Positions 55,205-64,000 of a DNA stretch of 64,000 nt are shown here, one piece after another. Position numbers and translations under genes: made by a program. This DNA is from Trinickia acidisoli. GTDB lineage: Bacteria; Pseudomonadota; Gammaproteobacteria; Burkholderiales; Burkholderiaceae. The stretch covers positions 1,984,001-2,048,000 of the forward strand of contig NZ_JAFLRG010000001.1 of the NCBI RefSeq assembly GCF_017315725.1, read 5' to 3'. Every line of letters begins with the position of its first letter. Positions within the stretch are counted from its first letter, which is position 1. The notes under the pieces are model-generated. The model ran no database searches. It was not told where the DNA came from and saw nothing but the letters and a program-made list of their open reading frames with translations.

Positions 55205-56832
55205 CCGCGTCGCGCGGCTTGGCGCGCGCGCTCGATCAGGGCGGACGTCGACGAATCGTGCTTGTGCGTGTCGAACGTCGTACAGGTGAGGTCGGCTTCG
55301 ACCACTTTGCCAAGGATCTTGCCGAGCTCGACGCCCCACTGATCGAACGGGTTGATGTTCCAGACGGCCGCTTGCACGAGCACCTTGTGCTCGTAGAGCG
55401 CGATCAGCGCACCGAGCGAGCGTGCATCGAGCGTCTCGAGCAGCAGCGTCGTCGACGGCCGGTTGCCCGGGAAGACGAGGTGCGACACGAGTTCGGGCTT
55501 GTCCGGGCCGGCTACCTTGCGCGCTTCTTCTTCCGTCCGGCCGAGCATCAGCGCTTCGCTCTGAGCGAAGCAGTTCGCGAGCAGCTTCGGATGATGGCTG
55601 ACGAGCGGATGCTCGGGCGTAAGCACGGCGATGAAATCGATCGGTACGATCGTCGGCCCTTGATGCAGCATCTGGAAAAAGGCGTGTTGCCCGTTCGTGC
55701 CGGGCTCGCCCCAGGTGACTGCGGAGGTGGCGTAATCGACGTACGCGCCGTCGAGCCGCGCCGACTTGCCGTTGCTTTCCATCTCGAGCTGCTGCAGATA
55801 CGACGGCAGAAAGTGCAGGGCCTCCGAGTAGGGCGCGACGAGATAGCTCTGCAGGCCGAAAAAGTTACGGTACCAAATGCCGATGAGCCCGAGCAGCACG
55901 GGCAGATTGCGCGCGAGCGGCGCGTCGCGGAAATGGCAGTCCATGTCGTACGCGCCGGCCAGCAGGGCGTCGAAGTGCGCCGCGCCGACCGCGATCATGA
56001 TCGACAAGCCCACGGCCGACCACAACGAGTAGCGGCCGCCGACCCAATCCCACATTTCGAACACGTTCTCTTGCGCGATACCGAACTTCACGACTTCGGC
56101 CGGATTGGCCGACACGCCGACGAAGTGCTTGGCGAGCGCGCTTTCCGGGCAGCCCTTTTGTACCAACCAATCGCGCAGCGAGCGCGCGTTCGTCATCGTT
56201 TCGAGCGTCGTGAAAGTCTTGGAGACGACGATCGCGAGCGTCTCCTCGGGGTCGATGCGCGCCAGGACGCGGGCGAGGTCGGCACCGTCCACGTTCGAGA
56301 CGAAGTAGCTCGAGATGTCGGGATGGGCAAGGTGCGCGAGCGCATGCACGACCATCTTCGGCCCGAGGTCGGAACCACCGATGCCGATGTTGACGACGTG
56401 ACGGATGCGCTTGCCCGTGTAGCCGGTCCAGGCGCCGCTGCGTACGCGTTCGGCGAACTCGGCCATCTTCGCGCGCTCGGCCGCGATTGGGGCATGGAAC
56501 GGGGCGTCTGCCTGAGGCGCGCGCAAGGCGGTGTGCAGCGCTGCGCGGCCTTCGGTCGGATTGACGACGTCGCCCGCGAACATCGCATCGCGCCGCGCCG
56601 CGACACCGGTTTCGTCGGCGAGCGCGACGAGCAAGCGAAGCGTTTCGTCGGTGATGCGGTTTTTCGAAAGATCGGCCGTCAGACCACCGCCTTCGACCGT
56701 GAAACGCTCGGCGCGCGAGGGTTTGCCGGTGTCGGCCGCAAACCAGTCGCGCAGGCGTTCGTCGCGGATCTGTTCGTAATGCGCGGTGAGCGCGGACCAA
56801 GAGGAAAGCGAGTTCAGCGTCTTGAGCGTCAT
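55201..56832 (-). CDS. pgi: glucose-6-phosphate isomerase
   Basis: The product has 543 residues, standard length. Landmarks are [11 protein letters not shown], the [10 protein letters not shown] phosphate-binding segment, [12 protein letters not shown], and [15 protein letters not shown], plus the C-terminal [14 protein letters not shown] with its catalytic Lys. It interconverts glucose-6-phosphate and fructose-6-phosphate. Genes for lower sugar routes elsewhere in the window feed into it only indirectly. Convergent overlap with the ABC gene is 4 bp. Confidence 0.97.
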   Translation of the reverse strand: MTLKTLNSLSSWSALTAHYEQIRDERLRDWFAADTGKPSRAERFTVEGGGLTADLSKNRITDETLRLLVALADETGVAARRDAMFAGDVVNPTEGRAALHTALRAPQADAPFHAPIAAERAKMAEFAERVRSGAWTGYTGKRIRHVVNIGIGGSDLGPKMVVHALAHLAHPDISSYFVSNVDGADLARVLARIDPEETLAIVVSKTFTTLETMTNARSLRDWLVQKGCPESALAKHFVGVSANPAEVVKFGIAQENVFEMWDWVGGRYSLWSAVGLSIMIAVGAAHFDALLAGAYDMDCHFRDAPLARNLPVLLGLIGIWYRNFFGLQSYLVAPYSEALHFLPSYLQQLEMESNGKSARLDGAYVDYATSAVTWGEPGTNGQHAFFQMLHQGPTIVPIDFIAVLTPEHPLVSHHPKLLANCFAQSEALMLGRTEEEARKVAGPDKPELVSHLVFPGNRPSTTLLLETLDARSLGALIALYEHKVLVQAAVWNINPFDQWGVELGKILGKVVEADLTCTTFDTHKHDSSTSALIERARQAARRG

Positions 56833-57126
56833 AAGCGTTGGTCTAACGAAGGAGCTCGGTCCATGAGCTGGGCTTGGCCGGGCGTTTTGCGTCGCCCGGG
56901 GCGGTCAGTATAGCGGCACATGCTGCGCCGAAGCATCGATTTCTCGCGTTGCCGGGTCGTTTGCCGAGCGACCGCGCGAGCGCATCGACAGAGGGCGAAA
57001 AACCAACCCGACGGTCCGCCGACATCGAACCTGACAGTAGACCAACACAGGGCCAAACGCCAGGCTGTCCGACCGAATGCGCGTTATCATCAGACGTTTT
57101 TCACCATCGGCAATTCGACCAACAAA

Positions 57127-57981
57127 ATGAAAAAAATGGGCCCGTGCGCTGCCGCGACAGCGCTTCTCGCATGCGTATCGATGAATGCATTCGCACAAGC
57201 GATGGACATCGACTGCGCGAAGCCGCACCAGCAGATCGAGCGCACGATCTGCAACACAGCCGTCCTGCGTGCGCTCGATGCGCGGGCGAGCACCTACTAC
57301 ACGATGATGCTCGAAGCGAAGCCTGCCGCCGACGATCAGGCCTACCACGAATTTCGCGACTCGCTGCAGGCCGACCAGCAAAAGTGGCAGCAGGACACGC
57401 GCGACGCATGCGGGCCTCAAGTCTCGTGCCTCACCGAGGCCTACACGCACCGGATCGACGATTTGCGAGCGAGCGCGCTGGTTCACCTCGGGCTCTCGGT
57501 GACGGCGGCTCCCGCGCACGTCGCCGGGCCGTCGCAGCCGTCGATCGACTACAAGAATGCCATCTATCGCATCGACGACAAGGACGTGACCCTGCTCGAA
57601 GGCCAGCACGAGCAGCCGGCGGCGCCCGATTCGTCGGAGCAAGACGTAACGCGCGTCGTCGAGCCGCCGGTACACGCCGTCGGCAAGCTCGGCGGCCGCT
57701 CGGCCGTGGCCGTATTTCTGTCCGAGGAAGGTGGGGGCAGCGGGACGTTTTATTACGCCGCCGTGGCGTTCAACGACGGGCGGGGCACGACCTTCAAGAT
57801 CGGCGATCGGATCCAACCGATCGGCATCGCGATCAACGGCGACGATCTCGTCGTCAGTTATCTCGACCGCAACCCCGACGAGCCGATGGCGGTGCCGCCG
57901 ACAGTGCCGCGCGAGCGCCATTTCGCGTATATGAACGAGCAGCTCGTCGAGCGCCCGCAAGCCGCAGCGGCGGCGAAATAG
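57127..57981 (+). CDS. secreted LprI-like domain protein
   Basis: The product has 284 residues from ATG 57127. Signal peptide to about residue 24 (NAFA-QAM). Residues about 28-110 have the LprI/DUF1311 pattern: DCAKPHQQIERTICNTAVLRALD and CGPQVSCLTEAYTHRIDDL, with four cysteines likely in disulfides. Some LprI-type proteins inhibit lysozyme. The C-terminal half (about 135-270) is strand-rich and not recognised. It is a single gene between pgi and nnr. Confidence 0.78.
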   Translation: MKKMGPCAAATALLACVSMNAFAQAMDIDCAKPHQQIERTICNTAVLRALDARASTYYTMMLEAKPAADDQAYHEFRDSLQADQQKWQQDTRDACGPQVSCLTEAYTHRIDDLRASALVHLGLSVTAAPAHVAGPSQPSIDYKNAIYRIDDKDVTLLEGQHEQPAAPDSSEQDVTRVVEPPVHAVGKLGGRSAVAVFLSEEGGGSGTFYYAAVAFNDGRGTTFKIGDRIQPIGIAINGDDLVVSYLDRNPDEPMAVPPTVPRERHFAYMNEQLVERPQAAAAAK

Positions 57982-58033
57982 CGTCGAAATAGCGCGCAGA
58001 TGAACGGCGGCACGCGGCAGCGGCCGCTTCGGT

Positions 58034-59635
58034 TCAATCGCGCGTGGGGTAGATCAATCGGTTGAGCAAGCCGCGCACGGCTGGCGCCAACTCGCCGGCC
58101 GTCAGCCCGGCGGGGCCTTGGCCGTTTGCCGTCAACGTGTCGGCGGCCCAGCCGTGCAGATAGACGCCAGCCAGCGCCGCTTCGTAGCTCGGCAGGCCTT
58201 GGGCCATGAATGCGCCGATGATGCCGCCGAGCACGTCACCCGTCCCGCCTGTTGCCAGCGCCGCATTGCCCGTGGGGTTGACGGCCGCTCGGCCGTCGGG
58301 CGAGGCGATGACTGTGCCGGCGCCCTTGAGCACGACAACCGCGCCGAAACGCTCGGCCAACGCGCGCGCCGCCCCGACGCGGTCGCGCTGGATCGAGCCC
58401 GCGTCGCATCTCATCAGCCGCGCCGCTTCGAGCGGATGCGGGGTCAATACGCAGGCGCGCGTCGTGCCGTCGGTGTTGGCGTCGAACGCGCCGCGCGCGG
58501 CGAGCCTATCGGCCAATGACGAATCGCGCGCAACCAAATTGAGTGCATCGGCATCGATCACGAGCGGAAGGTCGCTCGCGAGTGCGCGCTCGAGCAAGGA
58601 GACGGCGCGCGGCTCGTGTCCCATGCCGCAGCCGATCGCGAGCGCATCCATCGCTTCGAGCGCGAGCGTGCCGGCCGGATGAAGCATCAACTCGGGATAG
58701 GGCGCATCGTAGGGCGGCGCGCCTTCGCCGACGAAGGCGACATGAACCTTGCCGGCGCCGGTGTGGAGCGCGGCGCGTGCGGCGAGGATCGGCGCACCGC
58801 ACATGCCCGTGTCGCCGCCGACGACGGCCAAGCTGCCGAACGTCCCTTTATGCGAGGCGAACGAGCGCGCCGGAAAGTGCGAAGCGAACGACGACGGGGC
58901 ATTCAGACGTGCGACGTCGCCCGGCACCGGCAGATCGACGCCGAGCGGCGCCACCGTCACGGCGCCGGCCAGATCGCGGCCCCGGCTCATGTAAAGCCCG
59001 GGCTTGGCGCCGAGAAACGTCACGGTTTCTGTCGCGCGGACGGCGATACCGCCCTCGACGACGTTGCCGGCGTCACTGTCGAGCCCGCTCGGAACGTCGA
59101 GCGCGAGCACCCGCCCGTGGGTGCTCGCGCGCCGGCCGATGCGCGCGGCCAGATCGGCGAACACGCCCTCGAGTGGCCGGGCCAGCCCGATGCCGAAGAG
59201 CCCGTCTACGATCCATCCATAGGCATCGAGCGACGCGGGCGGCACGTGCGAGATCGGTACCCCCGCGGCGCGCGCCTCGGAGAGTGCCCAGCGCGCGTCG
59301 TCGGCTTTCACTTCGATCGGCATGCAGACTTCGGCCGCGATGCCGGCCTGCCTGAGCCGCGTGGCGGCAACGAGCGCGTCGCCGCCGTTGTTGCCGGGCC
59401 CCGCCGCGATCCAAACCGGATGCGCGCTTGCCAGCGAGCCGTCGTGGGCGGCGCGTTCGGTGAGGTACTGCGCGCATGCGGCGCCCGCGCGGGCCATCAG
59501 CGTGTGCTCGGGCAAGCCGGCGGCGGCTTGCGTCTCGAGCACGCGCAGTTGCGCGACCGTGAATAGCGGCAAGGGCCGATCGCTCGGCGAGAGCAGAAGC
59601 GGAAGATGGGCGGGCGAGGCGGAAACGTCGATCAT
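58034..59635 (-). CDS. nnr: bifunctional NAD(P)HX epimerase/dehydratase
   Basis: The product has 533 residues from ATG 59635. The N-terminal YjeF_N epimerase (about 20-225) has AAGPGNNGGDALVAATRL and ALDVPSGLDSDAG. The C-terminal ribokinase-like dehydratase (about 245-525) has GGDTGMCGAPILAARAAL, VLTPHPLEAARLM and TGGTGDVLGGIIGAF. It repairs hydrated NAD(P)H in the cytoplasm, using ADP here as expected for bacteria. The ribosome site is weak, so the exact start is uncertain. Confidence 0.95.
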   Translation of the reverse strand: MIDVSASPAHLPLLLSPSDRPLPLFTVAQLRVLETQAAAGLPEHTLMARAGAACAQYLTERAAHDGSLASAHPVWIAAGPGNNGGDALVAATRLRQAGIAAEVCMPIEVKADDARWALSEARAAGVPISHVPPASLDAYGWIVDGLFGIGLARPLEGVFADLAARIGRRASTHGRVLALDVPSGLDSDAGNVVEGGIAVRATETVTFLGAKPGLYMSRGRDLAGAVTVAPLGVDLPVPGDVARLNAPSSFASHFPARSFASHKGTFGSLAVVGGDTGMCGAPILAARAALHTGAGKVHVAFVGEGAPPYDAPYPELMLHPAGTLALEAMDALAIGCGMGHEPRAVSLLERALASDLPLVIDADALNLVARDSSLADRLAARGAFDANTDGTTRACVLTPHPLEAARLMRCDAGSIQRDRVGAARALAERFGAVVVLKGAGTVIASPDGRAAVNPTGNAALATGGTGDVLGGIIGAFMAQGLPSYEAALAGVYLHGWAADTLTANGQGPAGLTAGELAPAVRGLLNRLIYPTRD

Positions 59636-59809
59636 GGCGAGCAGTTTCAAGGACACTCTCGAACACTCGGCGCGGCGGGCACGCAGCCTTTGGTCACTGG
59701 CCCCTATGACCTCTATGACCCCTAAAGGCATTTACCCGGCGGCCGTGCCGTCCTGGCTGTAAGCGATGGCACGGCTGGGCGGGGCATGGCAGCAAAGCAT
59801 GCCCGACCG

Positions 59810-61099
59810 TCAGTTCGCGAAGCGCTCCGCGCGTAACGCGGACAGCGTGTCGTGCGGCACGCTCGGCGTCGTGCCCGAGACGAGATCTGCGATCACTTTA
59901 GCAGACCCGCAGGCGAGCCCCCAACCGGCGGGGCCATGCCCGAAATTGACGAACAGGCGCGGATGCACGGCATTGCCGACAACGGGCAGGCCATCGGGCG
60001 AGAGCAGCCGCAACCCTTCCCATTCGTGCGCGGCCGAGATCTTGGCCGCCCCCGGGATCCAATCGTGCGTCGCTTGCGCAAGCAGCGCGGCGCCTGCTTC
60101 GGCCAGCGGTTCGGCCAGCGGCTTGGCGAGTTCACGTTCCGGCTGCAACACAGCGGCACCGGCCACGCGGATGCGCTGGTTCATCCGCGTCATCGAGACG
60201 CGTCGGATCGAATCGACGACCGTCAAGTGCGGCGTGCATTCCTCATAGGCGATCGGGGCCGTCAGCGAAAGCATGCGGATCGGATGCAGCGGCAGCGAAA
60301 GGCCGAACTGCTCGAGCAGCGGCGCGCTGCCCGCACCCGCGGCGACGACGACCGCATCGCACGAGATGACGTCGACTTCGCGCGCGCTCTTGCGCTCGCC
60401 CTCGGCGGGGGCGAGTTCGACGGCCGCGCGCTGGTTCTCGAGGCGGATCGCCTCGACGGCGCGCCCGAAAAGGAATTGGACCCCGCCTTGCTCGTCGAGC
60501 ACCTGCTTCACGAGCTTCGTGAACAGCGGACAGTTGGCCGTGCGCTCCCGCGGGAAGAGGACACCGCCTGCGAACGCGGGCTCGGCGGGCACCGAGTGCT
60601 CGATGTCGGCGCATTCGGAGGCCGACAGCACATGGTGATGCATTTCGAATTCGCGCAGCAGATCGAGCGCACTTTGCACCTGCTCCCACTCGCGCGGCTG
60701 CCGCGTCACGTGTAGAACGCCCTCGCGCTGCTCGAATTCGAGATGAAACCCGGCTTCGATCGAGGCGATCGCTTCGCGGGAAAGCTCGACGAGCGGACGC
60801 AGACGCAACCACTGATCGCGAAACGCCTCGGGCGCTTGCAATTGCGCCAGGCGGCGAGCGAAGCGACGCGCGCTCGACTTCAGGCCCGGCCGATAGACGA
60901 CGCCGCGACGGTTGCCGAGGAACGTGGGGCCGAACCAGGCGTCGAGCGGCGTGGGCAATACGATGCCGCCGTGTCCATAGGTGGCGCCTTGGGCGACCGT
61001 TGCATGGCGCTCGACGACGCAAACGCGATGGCCGGCGGTACGAAGCTGGTAAGCGGTGGCGACGCCGACAATTCCGCCGCCGATGACGATGACATCCAT
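59810..61099 (-). CDS. D-amino acid dehydrogenase-like FAD oxidoreductase
   Basis: The product has 429 residues from ATG 61099. The FAD-binding motif IGGGIVGVATAYQL is at the start. C-terminal WEGLRLLSPDGLPVVGNA and NFGHGPAGWGLACGSAKVIADLV match the DadA family. DadA deaminates D-alanine and other D-amino acids at the membrane, passing electrons to quinones. The insertion YGHGGIVLPTPLDAWFGP after the FAD motif is family-like. The paralogue and its substrate are uncertain; no alanine racemase gene is next to it. It is divergent from purL. Confidence 0.88.
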   Translation of the reverse strand: MDVIVIGGGIVGVATAYQLRTAGHRVCVVERHATVAQGATYGHGGIVLPTPLDAWFGPTFLGNRRGVVYRPGLKSSARRFARRLAQLQAPEAFRDQWLRLRPLVELSREAIASIEAGFHLEFEQREGVLHVTRQPREWEQVQSALDLLREFEMHHHVLSASECADIEHSVPAEPAFAGGVLFPRERTANCPLFTKLVKQVLDEQGGVQFLFGRAVEAIRLENQRAAVELAPAEGERKSAREVDVISCDAVVVAAGAGSAPLLEQFGLSLPLHPIRMLSLTAPIAYEECTPHLTVVDSIRRVSMTRMNQRIRVAGAAVLQPERELAKPLAEPLAEAGAALLAQATHDWIPGAAKISAAHEWEGLRLLSPDGLPVVGNAVHPRLFVNFGHGPAGWGLACGSAKVIADLVSGTTPSVPHDTLSALRAERFAN

Positions 61100-61349
61100 G
61101 AATGACGAGAATACGGTGCACTGCGGACAGCCGCGACGCCTGGTGCGGCAAGCGCCGTGCCGAATGCGAAGCGCGAGGCGGCGGCCGAGCGGCCGTTCGC
61201 CGGCGCGGCTTCGCGCCGATGAGGCAAACCGCGCATGATAGCGCCAAACGGAATCGGATGGCTCGCGATGAGGCGCAAAACCGACGCCGACATGACGCGC
61301 TCCCTTGGCCGGATGGCCTGGCACGGCCTATCGGGGACCGAGTTCCGGG

Positions 61350-61355
61350 TATAAT
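61350..61355 (+). promoter_or_regulatory. consensus -10 element of the purL promoter
   Basis: A perfect TATAAT lies 82 bp before the purL start codon in the 337-bp gap. No good -35 is found at the right distance, so activation or an alternative contact may be needed. No recognisable PurR palindrome was seen. Confidence 0.5.
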
Positions 61356-61436
61356 CTCGGTCTTCCTTTCGCCTCACGTCGTGGCATGCGCGCGCGAACC
61401 GCGCGATGCGCGACTCATCGACGCCCACGTCCTTCC

Positions 61437-64000
61437 ATGGCCCACTTTTCGTGCTTCCCCGGTGCTTCGGCGCTATCCGACTTCCGTCAAACCCGCCTGC
61501 TCGAAACGCTTGCCCGCATCGACGCCGACATCGTCGGCGTGCGCGGCCAGTACCTGCACTTCGTCAATGCACTGACGCCGCTGTCGTCGCAGGACAACGA
61601 GCGCATCGAGGGGTTGTTGCACTACGGCGAGCCGTTTGCGGCGGGCGAAGGGCGAGGGGCTCAGGAGGCCTTTCTGGTCGTCCCGCGCATCGGCACCGTC
61701 TCGCCGTGGGCGAGCAAGGCGACCGACATCGCGCACCATTGCGGGCTCGAGCACGTGCGCCGCGTCGAGCGCGGGATCGAATTCACCGTCACGCTCAAGA
61801 CGGGGCTGGCCGGCCTGCTCGGCGGCAAGAAGGCGCTTTCCGACGAAGCCCGCGCGGCCGTCGCTGCCGCGCTGCACGATCGCATGACCGAAAGCGTCGT
61901 TCTCTCGCGCGAACACGCGCTGCATCTATTCGATGAACTGCCCGCCAAACCGCTCGCGACCGTCGACGTGCTCGCGCACGGCCGCGCGGCGCTCGAACGC
62001 GCGAACGGCGAGCTCGGTCTCGCGCTGGCCGATGACGAAATCGATTACCTCGTCGATGCGTTCTCGAAGCTCGGCCGCAATCCGACCGACGTCGAACTGA
62101 TGATGTTCGCGCAGGCGAACAGCGAGCACTGTCGCCACAAGATCTTCAACGCGCAATGGACGATCGACGGGCAGCCGCAAGACATCTCGCTGTTCCAGAT
62201 GATCAAGAACACCGAGAAGCTGAACCCGCAAGGCACGATCGTCGCCTATTCGGACAACTCGGCGATCATGCAGGGCGGCTCGGCCGAGCGCTGGTTCCCG
62301 CGCCCGGCCAAGGCGGGAGCGAGCGGCGCGTTGAACGAGCGCTATGGCCGCCACGTCGAGCTCACGCACACGTTGATGAAGGTGGAGACGCACAACCACC
62401 CCACGGCGATCTCGCCGTTCGCCGGCGCGGCGACAGGCGCCGGCGGCGAAATCCGCGACGAAGGTGCGACGGGGCGTGGCGCACGGCCCAAGGCGGGGCT
62501 CACGGGCTTCACGGTGTCGAACCTCGAGTTGCCCGGCGCCGTCGAGCCCTGGGAAAACGCGCGCGATGCCGCGCAGCCGCTCACGTTGCGTAACCCGAAC
62601 GAGCAGCACGCGCCCTATGGCCGGCCCGACCGCATCGCCTCGCCGCTGCAAATCATGATCGACGGCCCGCTCGGCGGTGCCGCATTCAACAACGAATTCG
62701 GCCGGCCCAACCTGGGCGGCTATTTCCGCGTCTACGAACAAAACGTCGGCGGTCAGGTGCGCGGCTATCACAAGCCCATCATGATCGCGGGCGGCATCGG
62801 CAACGTCTCCGATGCGCACACGCACAAGCACGATCTGCCGGCCGGCACGCTGCTCGTGCAGATCGGCGGCCCCGGCATGCGCATCGGTATGGGCGGCGGC
62901 GCGGCAAGTTCGATGGCGACCGGCGCGAACACGGCGGAGCTCGACTTCGATTCGGTGCAGCGCGGCAATCCGGAAATCGAGCGGCGGGCGCAGGAAGTCA
63001 TCAATGCTTGCTGGCAACTCGGCAGCAACAACCCGATTCTGAGCATTCACGACGTCGGCGCGGGCGGCCTCTCGAATGCGTTCCCTGAACTCGTCGACGG
63101 CGCCGGCAAAGGCGCGCGCTTCGAATTGCGTCAAGTGTCGCTCGAGGAGAGCGGCCTGTCGCCGCGCGAGATCTGGTCGAACGAAGCGCAGGAACGCTAT
63201 GTCTTGGCGATTGCGCCGGCCGATCTGCCGGCGTTCGAGGCGATCTGCTCGCGCGAGCGTTGTCCGCTCGCGCTCGTCGGCGTCGCCACCGACGAGCGCC
63301 AGTTGCAACTGATCGATACGCATGCCGAAGGCGAGGCCACGTACCCCGTCGATATGCCGATGGACGTCCTGCTCGGCAAAGCGCCGCGCATGCACCGCAT
63401 CGTCGAGCGTGTGAGTGCCGAGCGTGCGCCGGTCGACGTGACGGGGCTTTCGCTGGCCGAGCTGGCCGTGTCGGTGCTCAAGCACCCGACGGTCGCGAGC
63501 AAGTCGTTCCTGATCACGATCGGCGACCGCTCGGTCGGCGGCACGAGCGTGCGCGATCAGCTCGTGGGCCCGTGGCAAGTGCCCGTCGCCGATTGCGCGA
63601 TCACGGCTGCCGATTACGCGGGCTTTCGCGGCGAGGCGATGACGATGGCGGAGCGCACGCCGCTGGCCGTCATCGATGCGCCGGCGTCGGGCCGCATGGC
63701 GGTCGGCGAAGCCGTCACCAACATCGCCAGCGCGCCGATCGCCTCGCTCGACAAGCTGAAGTTATCCGCGAACTGGATGGCCGCGTGCGGCTCGGCCGGC
63801 GAAGACGCCGCTCTGTTCGACACGGTGAAGGCGATCGGCATGGAGCTGTGCCCCGCGCTCGGCATCAGCATTCCGGTCGGCAAGGATTCGTTGTCGATGA
63901 AGACGAAGTGGGATGAACGCGGTGCAGCCAAGGAAGTCGTTGCCCCCGTCTCGCTGATCATTTCCGCGTTTGCGCCCGTCGAGGATGTGCGCCGCCATCT
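61437..64000 (+). CDS. purL: phosphoribosylformylglycinamidine synthase, 3' end outside window
   Basis: 854 residues are visible of an expected 1,300 or more. It is the large single-chain PurL of proteobacteria: N-terminal PurS-like domain, then [81 protein letters not shown] and the second AIR-synthase-like half with [11 protein letters not shown] and [11 protein letters not shown]. The glutaminase domain lies beyond base 64000. It makes FGAM from FGAR, ATP and glutamine, the fourth step of purine synthesis. Confidence 0.97.
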   Translation, partial: MAHFSCFPGASALSDFRQTRLLETLARIDADIVGVRGQYLHFVNALTPLSSQDNERIEGLLHYGEPFAAGEGRGAQEAFLVVPRIGTVSPWASKATDIAHHCGLEHVRRVERGIEFTVTLKTGLAGLLGGKKALSDEARAAVAAALHDRMTESVVLSREHALHLFDELPAKPLATVDVLAHGRAALERANGELGLALADDEIDYLVDAFSKLGRNPTDVELMMFAQANSEHCRHKIFNAQWTIDGQPQDISLFQMIKNTEKLNPQGTIVAYSDNSAIMQGGSAERWFPRPAKAGASGALNERYGRHVELTHTLMKVETHNHPTAISPFAGAATGAGGEIRDEGATGRGARPKAGLTGFTVSNLELPGAVEPWENARDAAQPLTLRNPNEQHAPYGRPDRIASPLQIMIDGPLGGAAFNNEFGRPNLGGYFRVYEQNVGGQVRGYHKPIMIAGGIGNVSDAHTHKHDLPAGTLLVQIGGPGMRIGMGGGAASSMATGANTAELDFDSVQRGNPEIERRAQEVINACWQLGSNNPILSIHDVGAGGLSNAFPELVDGAGKGARFELRQVSLEESGLSPREIWSNEAQERYVLAIAPADLPAFEAICSRERCPLALVGVATDERQLQLIDTHAEGEATYPVDMPMDVLLGKAPRMHRIVERVSAERAPVDVTGLSLAELAVSVLKHPTVASKSFLITIGDRSVGGTSVRDQLVGPWQVPVADCAITAADYAGFRGEAMTMAERTPLAVIDAPASGRMAVGEAVTNIASAPIASLDKLKLSANWMAACGSAGEDAALFDTVKAIGMELCPALGISIPVGKDSLSMKTKWDERGAAKEVVAPVSLIISAFAPVEDVRRH

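Noticed and set aside
61926..63578. 550-codon open frame antisense to purL
   Set aside because: Same cause: the product is Arg/Ala/Asp-rich with no recognisable domains, and PurL motifs fill the other strand.

Overview
The window looks like a chromosomal segment of a high-GC Burkholderiaceae bacterium (Burkholderia, Paraburkholderia, Caballeronia or Trinickia type). The evidence is the set of proteins, with many LysR, TetR, IclR and LacI regulators, a gram-negative porin, a DUF4148 protein and an intracellular PHB depolymerase, together with the core order tig-clpP-clpX-lon-hupB. No insertion sequence, phage gene, CRISPR array or rRNA was seen. Two tRNA genes are present, Leu(TAG) and Val(TAC).

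Layout. 0-8 kb: a TetR regulator cut by the window edge, a carbamate-kinase-like gene that has lost several family motifs, small proteins, a NarL-type response regulator, an aldolase/PanE-like pair, tRNA-Leu, a MarR regulator and a glycerate kinase. 8-17.6 kb: the proteostasis block tig, clpP, clpX and lon, then hupB and tRNA-Val, with a LysR/SDR/monooxygenase group between lon and hupB. 17.6-51.6 kb: accessory genes standing between hupB and ppiD, which are adjacent in the classical tig-clpP-clpX-lon-hupB-ppiD order. 51.7-64 kb: ppiD, tesA, an ABC ATPase, pgi, an LprI-like protein, nnr, a D-amino-acid dehydrogenase and the 5' part of purL.

The accessory region is a series of self-contained modules, most with a visible regulator and operator. 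(a) A TetR regulator with pqiABC and a lipoprotein, with related palindromes in front of both. (b) A LacI regulator with a sugar ABC importer, a GH1 beta-glucosidase and a porin, joined by three copies of a TGAAAGCGCTTTCA-type box. (c) A Phd/PIN toxin-antitoxin pair. (d) ohr and a TetR regulator sharing a nearly identical 27-bp operator. (e) A PAS-PAS-GGDEF protein. (f) An IclR regulator with a ten-kilobase sugar operon holding a ribose-type ABC importer, a two-part UxaA-type dehydratase, an aldo/keto reductase, a COG3618 lactonase, an SDR and an FAH-family hydrolase. These enzymes would make a complete non-phosphorylating L-fucose-type pathway ending in pyruvate plus lactate. (g) fnr, a universal stress protein and a PHB depolymerase, with FNR-like boxes nearby; a similar box lies near the carbamate-kinase-like gene.

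The main points for follow-up are the operator families, which allow regulon predictions, the fucose-type pathway with its altronate-dehydratase-family enzyme, the degenerate carbamate kinase, the run of hairpins downstream of the DUF4148 gene, and the accessory block splitting hupB from ppiD. I did not find one wholly new system. Functions are assigned by reading motifs; no database search was possible.
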